The notes below the pieces were generated by a model. The model was not told the origin of the DNA, searched no databases, and saw nothing but the letters and a program-made list of their open reading frames with translations. From NCBI GenBank assembly GCA_018401115.1, contig JAGYKX010000007.1, positions 124,001-188,000 of the forward strand: DNA of 64,000 nt, written 5' to 3'. The translations under genes were made by a program, and so were the position numbers. Shown one piece after another: positions 45,410 through 52,611 of this stretch; within the stretch, counting starts at the first letter, position 1, and every line of letters begins with the position of its first letter. Source of the DNA: Flavobacteriaceae bacterium. GTDB taxonomy: Bacteria > Bacteroidota > Bacteroidia > Flavobacteriales > Flavobacteriaceae.

Positions 45410-45658
45410 ATGAAACAAGATAAATCGCCCAAAAAGTCCTTTGTATTTGGTAAAAAAAATTATCAATTTCTGTTTATTGGAATTGGTTTTATGACCCTAG
45501 GATTTATATTAATGTCTGGAGGTAAAAGTACAGATCCCAATATATTTAATCCTGAAATTTACAATTTTAGAAGAATAAGACTTGCTCCTACCCTAGTATT
45601 AATCGGTTTAGGAATTCAAGCCTATGCTATTTTACTAGACCCTAACAAACAGAAGTAA
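45410..45658 (+). CDS. DUF3098 small membrane protein
   Basis: 82 residues with two hydrophobic helices separated by an Asn/Pro-rich loop (GGKSTDPNIFNPEIYNFRR), matching DUF3098, a Bacteroidota family usually found between ftsX and uppP. Function unknown. The next gene starts directly after its stop. Confidence 0.9.
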   Translation: MKQDKSPKKSFVFGKKNYQFLFIGIGFMTLGFILMSGGKSTDPNIFNPEIYNFRRIRLAPTLVLIGLGIQAYAILLDPNKQK

Positions 45659-46456
45659 TTGGAACTACTAGACGCATTAATTCTTGGAATTATACAAGGT
45701 ATTACAGAATTCCTCCCGGTCTCCTCTAGCGGTCATTTAGAATTAGCCAAAAGTATCTTGGGGGCAGAAGCTTTGGCAGAGCAACAATTGAGTTTTACTG
45801 TAGTCCTGCATTTTGCCACTGCATTAAGCACAATGGTTATTTTCAGAAAAGATATTGGAGAAATTATCCTAGGACTCTTTAACAGAAAAGACTCAGAATC
45901 AAGGAATTTCGCCCTTAAAATAATACTTTCTATGATTCCTGCAGTGGTGATCGGTTTGTTTTTTGAAGAAACCTTAGAATCACTTTTTTCAGGACAAGTC
46001 ATTTTTGTAGGGAGTATGTTATTGGTTACAGGAGGCTTACTCTACATTGCTGATCGCTCTAAAGAAAATCAAAAAAAAGTAAGTTACAGCCATGCTGTAA
46101 TCATTGGTTTAGCCCAAGGAATTGCTATGCTTCCAGGTATTTCAAGGTCTGGCGCTACAATTGCTACTGCAGTACTACTCAAGGTAGACAAATCCAAGGC
46201 AGCGAGATTTTCGTTTTTAATGGTCATACCACTCATCTTTGGTAAAGTAGCCAAAGATGTACTCTCTGGAACCATTGCTTTTGAAGGGACGGATAGTCCG
46301 GGTTTAATAGTGGGCTTTTGTGCTGCTTTTGTATCAGGCCTTTTGGCTTGCCAATGGATGCTGACGCTTGTTAAAAAAGCAAAATTATTTTACTTCGCCC
46401 TATACTGCTTATGCGTAGGAAGCACAGCCATTATTTTGGGATTAATCAATAACTAA
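45659..46456 (+). CDS. uppP: Undecaprenyl-diphosphatase (BacA family)
   Basis: 265 residues, about eight helices. The catalytic blocks are GIIQGITEFLPVSSSGH (Glu17, His26) and PGISRSGATIATAVLL with the essential Arg. It recycles undecaprenyl pyrophosphate at the inner membrane for peptidoglycan and glycan synthesis. The start is TTG directly abutting the upstream TAA; the family N-terminus begins right there, so no ATG alternative fits. Confidence 0.94.
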   Translation: MELLDALILGIIQGITEFLPVSSSGHLELAKSILGAEALAEQQLSFTVVLHFATALSTMVIFRKDIGEIILGLFNRKDSESRNFALKIILSMIPAVVIGLFFEETLESLFSGQVIFVGSMLLVTGGLLYIADRSKENQKKVSYSHAVIIGLAQGIAMLPGISRSGATIATAVLLKVDKSKAARFSFLMVIPLIFGKVAKDVLSGTIAFEGTDSPGLIVGFCAAFVSGLLACQWMLTLVKKAKLFYFALYCLCVGSTAIILGLINN

Positions 46457-46459
46457 AAT

Positions 46460-47176
46460 ATGTCATTACACGACCTAAGCTTAACGGATTTTGAAACAGG
46501 GCAAATCTTACTGATAGACAAGCCACTACATTGGAGTTCTTACCAGGCTGTTAATGCTGTTAAATGGGGTATTAAGACAAAGTTTAATGTCAAAAAAATA
46601 AAAGTAGGTCATGCAGGTACCTTAGACCCATTGGCTACTGGATTATTGATTATATGTACAGGAAAATTCACTAAAAAAATTACAGAATTACAAGGCCAAA
46701 TAAAAACATATACCGGAACTATTTCACTAGGAAAAACAACACCTTCTTACGATTTAGAAACTGAATTTGACGCGCATTTTGACACAGATCATATTAGTGA
46801 GCAGCAGTTATTATCTACAGCTGAATTATTTACTGGAGACATACAACAGAGGCCTCCGGTATTTTCTGCGCTAAAAAAAGAAGGCAAGCGATTATATGAA
46901 TACGCAAGAGCTGGAGAGGCGGTAGAAATCCCCACTAGGCAAGTAAGCGTGTACTCATTTAAGATTACCACAAAAACTTTTCCTGCCATTGAATTTGAAA
47001 TAGTCTGTAGTAAAGGTACTTATATCAGATCCTTAGCCCATGATTTTGGAAAATCCTTAAAGAGTGGGGCGCATTTATCTTCACTTAGAAGAACCAAAAT
47101 AGGAGATTTTAGCGTAAATAATGCAATAGATGCAGCTTCATTCAAAGACTTGTTAGAAAAAAGTGTCCCCTTTTAA
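46460..47176 (+). CDS. truB: tRNA pseudouridine synthase B
   Basis: 238 residues. The catalytic motif is GHAGTLDPLATGLLI with Asp56; YTGTISLG, RPPVFSALKKEGKRLYEYAR and CSKGTYIRSLAHD are further TruB blocks. It makes pseudouridine 55 in the T-loop of tRNAs. The gene starts three bases after uppP. A C-terminal PUA domain is not obvious, which is normal for shorter bacterial forms. Confidence 0.95.
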   Translation: MSLHDLSLTDFETGQILLIDKPLHWSSYQAVNAVKWGIKTKFNVKKIKVGHAGTLDPLATGLLIICTGKFTKKITELQGQIKTYTGTISLGKTTPSYDLETEFDAHFDTDHISEQQLLSTAELFTGDIQQRPPVFSALKKEGKRLYEYARAGEAVEIPTRQVSVYSFKITTKTFPAIEFEIVCSKGTYIRSLAHDFGKSLKSGAHLSSLRRTKIGDFSVNNAIDAASFKDLLEKSVPF

Positions 47177-47273
47177 AAGGGCGCCTTTAAAAGGAATGTT
47201 TTCAATGTGTTCAAGAAGGAAATAACCCTTTTTAGCCCAGACTTATTGAAATCTTATTAAATAATCCACATTA

Positions 47274-48032
47274 ATGTCTCATTGGAAAGTGCTTATTAAT
47301 CAAAAATTAATCCAGTTTGTTTACTTTGTTAATCACCTGAACAGGCGTCAATTGGCTTTTTTAAGCACCCTCTTTTCCATGGGATTTCTCCTTCTAATCC
47401 TGGGGAACCTTCACCTATATCCAAACTATTTCAGTACAGAAAAAGACATAGAAATCTTAATGGCATTGGAATCAACCCCCCTTCCAAAAAAAGACAATAA
47501 AGCGACTTCAGAAAAAAAAGAAGTCCCAGAAAAATCAGAAAAATTCAACAGTAATACCGCATATAATTCGGCTAAAAAAGCGACCTATAACCCAAAAGAA
47601 ACTAAGACTCCTAGTGGGATTAATGCTGCTTCAGGCACTAAAGAAGTTAGTATAGGCAATTCATTTAGTGAAAGGCTAAAAGCACTAGAAGAAGAAAATC
47701 AAAAAGTCCTAGACAGCTTAAAAGCCCAAAAGAGCAGCAGTACTAATTTACCCTCAAGAACAAGGGTTTACTACCATTTATTTGAACGAGATAAAACTTC
47801 CCTCCCAATTCCTGTGTATACTTGCAAGCAAGGAGGAAAAGTAGTTGTCAATATAAAAGTTTCTCCTGAAGGGATGGTTATTGGCACGGAAATAAATTCC
47901 GCTAATAGCACCACTACCAACGGATGTCTATTAGAAAACGCCCTTAAATATGCTTCAAAATCTCAATTTAATAGCCGAGAAGGCAAAATGCAATGGGGCA
48001 CAATCACCTATTACTTTCAGGCAAAAAACTAG
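47274..48032 (+). CDS. TonB-like energy transducer
   Basis: 252 residues. One membrane helix (~28-48) is followed by a Lys/Glu/Pro-rich periplasmic linker (about 60-150). The C-terminal ~80 residues resemble a TonB/AonB C-terminal domain (GGKVVVNIKVSPEGMVIGTEI ... QWGTITYYFQ). No ExbB/D genes are close. It probably links the proton-driven inner-membrane complex to outer-membrane receptors, but a TonB-like protein with another role is possible. Confidence 0.72.
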   Translation: MSHWKVLINQKLIQFVYFVNHLNRRQLAFLSTLFSMGFLLLILGNLHLYPNYFSTEKDIEILMALESTPLPKKDNKATSEKKEVPEKSEKFNSNTAYNSAKKATYNPKETKTPSGINAASGTKEVSIGNSFSERLKALEEENQKVLDSLKAQKSSSTNLPSRTRVYYHLFERDKTSLPIPVYTCKQGGKVVVNIKVSPEGMVIGTEINSANSTTTNGCLLENALKYASKSQFNSREGKMQWGTITYYFQAKN

Positions 48033-48121
48033 CGTAAATAAGGTGCCCAAGAATACTTTGTGGTTCTTAAAGTTTAAACTTCATGGGACACTACAGGTTC
48101 AAAAAAATATCCTTTCGAGCA

Positions 48122-48727
48122 CTAAAGGCCTAATAAGACTAAAAAATCTTGAAGGGTAGATTGACCTTTATCTTTGTTGTACCACAACTGTAAAGACTGT
48201 TTAAAGTCAGTATCTAGGCTACCGTGAATTTCTCTGTAATCTGCTGCCATTTTTGTAGCTTCTGTAGGCCTTGGACCCCAATCTGCTAAAACCTCTAAAG
48301 TGTTATTATCTAAAATAAGTACCTTGGGAATGGAACGTCCCCCGTTGGTCAAATAGGCGTCCATTATAACTGGATGTTCATCTCTTGAAATAATCGATAC
48401 AGACCAGTTAGGATGGCATTCGGCTATTTTAGAAACCATCGGAAGGCTTTGTGCTGCGTCTCCACACCAACTCTCAGAAAGTACTAGAAAGCGAATATCT
48501 CTAGGGTCAATTTTAATACTGGTTTCAATTTCTGAAGGAATCTTTAAAGTTTTATTTAAACGTTGCATACGTTTGTTATTCAAAAGGGTGTAGTTGGCTA
48601 AAGCCTCACTTTGTTCAACCCCTGTACTCATTTCTTTGAGAACTAATTCCTGCATAAGTATCATATAAGAAGGATAGTCTAGTGCAACTTTCATAGCAGA
48701 TTCTATTTGAGCTTTTATTAGGGACAT
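48122..48727 (-). CDS. Thioredoxin-family protein with single active-site Cys
   Basis: 201 residues without a signal peptide. The thioredoxin-like fold is indicated by IRFLVLSESWCGDAAQSLP (Trp87-Cys88-Gly-Asp) and by the cis-Pro region GGRSIPKVLILD. The second Cys of the usual CxxC is replaced, so the protein cannot form the normal dithiol; monothiol chemistry is possible. It matches the bacillithiol-reductase-associated/Thioredoxin_9 type group as far as I recall. Single gene, divergent from tag. Confidence 0.8.
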   Translation of the reverse strand: MSLIKAQIESAMKVALDYPSYMILMQELVLKEMSTGVEQSEALANYTLLNNKRMQRLNKTLKIPSEIETSIKIDPRDIRFLVLSESWCGDAAQSLPMVSKIAECHPNWSVSIISRDEHPVIMDAYLTNGGRSIPKVLILDNNTLEVLADWGPRPTEATKMAADYREIHGSLDTDFKQSLQLWYNKDKGQSTLQDFLVLLGL

Positions 48728-48774
48728 CTAAAAAAAAAATTATAGTTTAGAAAAAATGATTAGCGTGTAAAAAT

Positions 48775-49329
48775 ATGAATAAAAAGAGATGTAGCTGGTG
48801 TGAGGGAGACCCTATTTACGAGGACTATCACGATAGTGAATGGGGAAGAGTTGTTAAGGATGACCGTGTTTTATTTGAATTTTTAATCCTAGAGGGCTTT
48901 CAAGCGGGATTGAGCTGGATCACTATACTAAAAAAAAGAAACGCCTTTAGAGAAGCTTTTGATCTGTTTGATTATGAGAAAATAGCGAAGTACAAAGAGG
49001 AGAAAATAGCCACACTACTTCAAAACCCGGAGATTGTTAGAAACCGACTTAAAATCAGGTCTAGCATTCAAAATGCAGCTGCTTTTATGAAAATTCAAGA
49101 AGAGTTTGGCAGCTTTAATCAATATTACTGGGGCTTTACTAAAGGAAAGACTCTTATAAATAAAGTGAATTTGTACAAAGAAGCGCCTGCATTTACTCCT
49201 TTATCTTTAGAAATAAGTAAGGACCTAAAAAAAAGAGGTTTCAATTTTGTAGGTCCTACTATTGTATATGCTTTTATGCAAGCAACTGGCATGGTAAATG
49301 ACCATGAAGTCAGTTGTTATCTATACTAG
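48775..49329 (+). CDS. tag: DNA-3-methyladenine glycosylase I
   Basis: 184 residues. The N-terminal CSWCEGDPIYEDYHDSEWG and C-terminal MVNDHEVSCYLY hold the Cys and His residues that bind zinc in Tag. Helix-hairpin-helix-type DNA contacts are in the middle. It removes 3-methyladenine from alkylated DNA. The end overlaps the convergent DUF3127 gene by four bases. Confidence 0.94.
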   Translation: MNKKRCSWCEGDPIYEDYHDSEWGRVVKDDRVLFEFLILEGFQAGLSWITILKKRNAFREAFDLFDYEKIAKYKEEKIATLLQNPEIVRNRLKIRSSIQNAAAFMKIQEEFGSFNQYYWGFTKGKTLINKVNLYKEAPAFTPLSLEISKDLKKRGFNFVGPTIVYAFMQATGMVNDHEVSCYLY

Positions 49330-49709
49330 AATGGAAGATCGTCGTGATCTTCTTCATTTAAATTGTCTGCGGGGCTAAAAGCTTCCATTGGAGGCACAGG
49401 AGGAATGCCTGCTGCAGATTCTGAACTAGCTGCTTCCAAAGCATCTATTTTCCAGCCTTGAATAGAATTAAAATACTTGGTCTCTCCTTGTGGACTCTGC
49501 CACTCTCTTCCCCTTAAATTAATACCCACTTTCACCTTCTGGCCTGGAGAAAATGAATTTAAAAGATCACATTTGTCTTGTACAAACTCAATCATTATGT
49601 GCTGAGGGTACTGCTCTTCGGTAGTTACAACCAGCTCTCTTTTTCTAAAACCATTCGTTCCAAAAGTTTTAGTTTCATCTATTAATTTCACAGTCCCTTG
49701 TACTTCCAT
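49326..49709 (-). CDS. DUF3127 OB-fold-like protein
   Basis: 127 residues. A beta-rich OB-like region (1-90: VQGTVKLIDETKTFGTNGFRKRELVV ... QKVKVGINLRGREWQ) is followed by an acidic, disordered tail (ESAAGIPPVPPMEAF ... EEDHDDLPF) like the tails of single-strand DNA-binding proteins. This matches DUF3127. Nucleic-acid binding is inferred from fold and tail. Single gene. Confidence 0.86.
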   Translation of the reverse strand: MEVQGTVKLIDETKTFGTNGFRKRELVVTTEEQYPQHIMIEFVQDKCDLLNSFSPGQKVKVGINLRGREWQSPQGETKYFNSIQGWKIDALEAASSESAAGIPPVPPMEAFSPADNLNEEDHDDLPF

Positions 49710-49834
49710 GTGGTGTCTTTTAAATTAAAATTTGTCAAAAACAAAGGTAATAAAATGTAATAAACCCCTTTGGGTTTCTTTCTCAAAATAATGCCTAATT
49801 TTAAAGAATATCCGTTTTCACAGGATTTAAATTT

Positions 49835-50980
49835 ATGAAAGCATCTATTAAACTGTATTATGTTAGGCCCCTACTTATTTCAATAGCACTTGTTATTGTG
49901 GGTCTTATACTTTGGAATACCCATAATTTTTTAAGAGAATTTAAAAAAGAAGCACAAGATAAAATGACTATTTGGGCTACAGCCCAATCACAATTCATGG
50001 GTGCAGATCCCAATGTGCCTCTTGGAGATTTGGTCTTAAAGATTTTTCAATCCAATACCAAAACCCCCATGATTCTTTCTCATACAGATGGGTCCTATAG
50101 CTTTAACAACTTCGATGAAGACATTTCCCAAAATGCTGAAATGCTGGAGGTACTCATCGAAAGATTTGCGAAAGAAAACCCGCCAATTAAAATCAAAGAA
50201 GGAGAAACCGTATTGGCTACACTGTATTATGGAGAGTCTCCAAACTTAAAAAAGCTTCGGTATTTTCCATTGGCACTACTATTGATTCTTGCCTTATTTT
50301 CTGCCGTGGTATATTTTGCACTAAAATTAGAAAAAGTAGCCGCCCAAAATGTTTTATGGGCCAGTATGGCTAAAGAAACAGCCCACCAGATAGCCACGCC
50401 CCTCAGTGCGTTAATTGGCTGGAACAGCCTTTTGATTGAACGGGGTATATATCCTGAAATTTCAGTTGAAATAAATAAAGACCTTGAAAGACTCTCTACA
50501 ATTAGTAACCGTTTCTCTAGCATAGGCCTAGAAACTGGTTTAGAGAAAGTAGCACTAATAGAAACTACCCAGGAGGGAATAAAATACCTCAGCGATAGAT
50601 TTCCAAAATCTATTGACCTTCAATTTAAGTCCCACTTGGAATCACATATGATCCCATTAAATAAACCGCTTTATTTTTGGTGTCTGGAAAATTTAATAAA
50701 AAATAGCGTAGACGCTATGAAAGGTCACGGAACTATTATTGTTCAAATCTTAAAAAACAAGAAATACATGGTAGTAAGTGTTCAGGATCACGGGCCTGGA
50801 ATTGAAAAAAAACACCTTAAAAAAATAACCGACCCGGGATTTAGCACTAAAAAATCTGGTTGGGGGCTAGGACTTTCCTTGACCAAAAGGATTGTGACCC
50901 AGTTTCACAAAGGGATCTTAAAAATACACTCAGAAACCAACAAGGGTACGCGTATTGAAATGCATTTCCCTTTGGTCTAA
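49835..50980 (+). CDS. Orphan sensor histidine kinase
   Basis: 381 residues. Two helices (~12-27 and ~145-162) flank a periplasmic sensor of about 115 residues. The H-box is AKETAHQIATPLSALIGW with His184; the ATPase part has NLIKNSVDAM, DHGPGIEKKHLKK and GWGLGLSLTKRI. No response regulator is nearby, so the partner is encoded elsewhere. The ligand is unknown. Confidence 0.88.
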   Translation: MKASIKLYYVRPLLISIALVIVGLILWNTHNFLREFKKEAQDKMTIWATAQSQFMGADPNVPLGDLVLKIFQSNTKTPMILSHTDGSYSFNNFDEDISQNAEMLEVLIERFAKENPPIKIKEGETVLATLYYGESPNLKKLRYFPLALLLILALFSAVVYFALKLEKVAAQNVLWASMAKETAHQIATPLSALIGWNSLLIERGIYPEISVEINKDLERLSTISNRFSSIGLETGLEKVALIETTQEGIKYLSDRFPKSIDLQFKSHLESHMIPLNKPLYFWCLENLIKNSVDAMKGHGTIIVQILKNKKYMVVSVQDHGPGIEKKHLKKITDPGFSTKKSGWGLGLSLTKRIVTQFHKGILKIHSETNKGTRIEMHFPLV

Positions 50981-51070
50981 TTTAGAGCCAAAAGACAGTA
51001 TCTGAAGATGTCTTTATTTAGCAATTTAAATAAAAAGTCATTCAAGGCAGTTGCTTAATTAGTTGTCTAA

Positions 51071-51466
51071 TCAGCTATTGTAAGCGGCCTTTATATCTGC
51101 TGCTACAATCTCGAACTCAGAAGGAATAAGGGTCTCTTTTTTAGAAAAATTTGCGTCTGCCATACTATTTAAAGGAATTAGGTGCACATGTACATGGGGT
51201 ACTTCTAAACCAATCACAGTAAAACCAACCCGCTTGCAAGAAACTGATTTTTCAATGGCCTGTGCTACTTTTAAAGAAAATGACATGAGCGAAAGGTACT
51301 CTTCTTGTGGCAGATCGGTAATCTTATCTACTTCTTTCTTAGGAACACAAAGCGTATGGCCCTTTGCATTTGGATTTACATCTAAAAAAGCAATACAATC
51401 TGCTGTTTCTGCAATTTTATAAGCAGGAATCTCGCCTTGAATTATTTTGGTAAAAATACTAGCCAT
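51071..51466 (-). CDS. HIT-family nucleotide hydrolase
   Basis: 131 residues. The histidine triad PHVHVHLIPLN (His91, His93, His95) and the N-terminal IFTKIIQGEIPAYKI are classic for HIT/Hint proteins, which hydrolyse AMP-amino or AMP-phosphate links. The start and length fit the family. It lies 88 bases downstream of greA on the same strand. Confidence 0.93.
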   Translation of the reverse strand: MASIFTKIIQGEIPAYKIAETADCIAFLDVNPNAKGHTLCVPKKEVDKITDLPQEEYLSLMSFSLKVAQAIEKSVSCKRVGFTVIGLEVPHVHVHLIPLNSMADANFSKKETLIPSEFEIVAADIKAAYNS

Positions 51467-51554
51467 TTGTAAAGGGTTATGAATAAATCAGTGATTTACA
51501 AAGTGTAAAAAATTCTTTTTTCAGTACATAAAGGAGGTTGTTTCCTGCGCTAAA

Positions 51555-52031
51555 TTAAGACCTAGTAATGGCTACAATCTCAAAGCCAATGGTTCCATTA
51601 GGTACTTTAATTTCAGCAATGTCTCCCACTTTCTTTCCCAGTAAACCTTTTCCAATTGGAGAGTTCACAGAGATTTTTCCAGACTTGAGATCTGCTTCGC
51701 TTTCAGCCACTAAGGTGTATGACATAAGCATTCCGTTTTGGGTGTTTTTTAATTTCACTGTAGAAAGCACCAAAACTTTAGATGTATCTAATTGTGACTC
51801 ATCTATTAATCGCGCTCCAGCTAAAATCTCTTCCATTTTAGCAATTTTAAGCTCCAATAGACCTTGGGCTTCTTTTGCCGCGTCGTATTCAGCGTTTTCA
51901 GATAAATCTCCTTTATCTCTCGCTTCTGCAATAGCTTGCGAGGCCTTTGGCCTTTCAATATCGCGCAACTGATTCAATTCGTCTTTCAACTTTTTTAATC
52001 CCTCTGCAGTGTAATAAGATACTTTACTCAT
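51555..52031 (-). CDS. greA: Transcription elongation factor GreA
   Basis: 158 residues. An N-terminal coiled coil with the acidic tip (AEARDKGDLSENAEYDAAKEAQ) inserts into the RNA polymerase secondary channel to trigger transcript cleavage; the C-terminal domain has SPIGKGLLGKKVGDIAEIKVPNG. The tip Asp and Glu are intact. Its leader carries a hairpin with a U-run. Confidence 0.95.
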   Translation of the reverse strand: MSKVSYYTAEGLKKLKDELNQLRDIERPKASQAIAEARDKGDLSENAEYDAAKEAQGLLELKIAKMEEILAGARLIDESQLDTSKVLVLSTVKLKNTQNGMLMSYTLVAESEADLKSGKISVNSPIGKGLLGKKVGDIAEIKVPNGTIGFEIVAITRS

Positions 52032-52050
52032 ATCTTCATGGTTTTAAATA

Positions 52051-52088
52051 GAAAAATCCTCTATTGTAGAGGATCTAAAACAAAGATA
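52051..52088 (-). promoter_or_regulatory. greA leader: -7 element and hairpin followed by U-run
   Basis: On the minus strand a -7 element TATCTTTG (52088-52081) is followed at once by a perfect 8-bp hairpin (52074-52056: ATCCTCTA, loop CAA, TAGAGGAT) and TTTTTC. The hairpin lies 25 bases upstream of the greA ATG. It resembles a leader terminator. Confidence 0.6.
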
Positions 52089-52116
52089 CACAATTTTTTA
52101 TTCAAAACAGCATGTT

Positions 52117-52575
52117 ATGCCTAAAGTCAAAACCACAAAAACCCTTGCTATACTTCTGTTTTTTAGCACTTTGATAGTCAACTGCAGTACCCAAAATTCA
52201 AGAAGAAACCCATACCTTCAAGAAATTAACTTTTCTATTGAACTCAATTTGAGTTTACCTAAATACAACCCACTTAAAATAATAGGCAATCCTGTTTATA
52301 TTGATGCTACGGGTATTGGAACCAAAGGAATTATTGTCATGAATTCTGGATTCGATCAGTTTGTTGCTTTTGAAGCTAGCTGTGCCAATCATAGCCCAAA
52401 TAGCTGCAGCACACTATTTATTGAGGGTCAAAAGGGGACCTGTGACTGTGACGCTTTTAGCTACAGTCTATTTACGGGACAGCTACTAAACCCAGCCAAT
52501 AATTCGGAAAGAACCTATGATCTGCTGGCCTACCAAACGCAGGCCAGCGGAAACACAGTAAGGGTATTTAATTAA
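52117..52575 (+). CDS. Rieske-like lipoprotein lacking the full ligand set
   Basis: 152 residues with lipobox IVNC (Cys23). The C-terminal part has Rieske-like order: FEASCANHSPNSC, then GTCDCDAFSYSLFTGQLLNPA, which resembles the CxH ... CxxH plus SxFxxxTG layout of Rieske proteins. Here the first pair is Cys89-x-x-His92 and the second is Cys109-x-Cys111 without a His. A normal 2Fe-2S Rieske centre is therefore unlikely unless ligands differ. Probably periplasmic. Single gene between divergent greA and convergent TonB-dependent receptor. Confidence 0.7.
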   Translation: MPKVKTTKTLAILLFFSTLIVNCSTQNSRRNPYLQEINFSIELNLSLPKYNPLKIIGNPVYIDATGIGTKGIIVMNSGFDQFVAFEASCANHSPNSCSTLFIEGQKGTCDCDAFSYSLFTGQLLNPANNSERTYDLLAYQTQASGNTVRVFN

Positions 52576-52611
52576 AGCATCGGCGAAGCCAAATAAGCCT
52601 TCAAGATTTTC

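Noticed and set aside
47168-47181. Palindrome CCCTTTTAAAAGGG at the truB stop codon
   Set aside because: It has no loop and no T-run, so it cannot act as a normal terminator; probably chance in AT-rich DNA.
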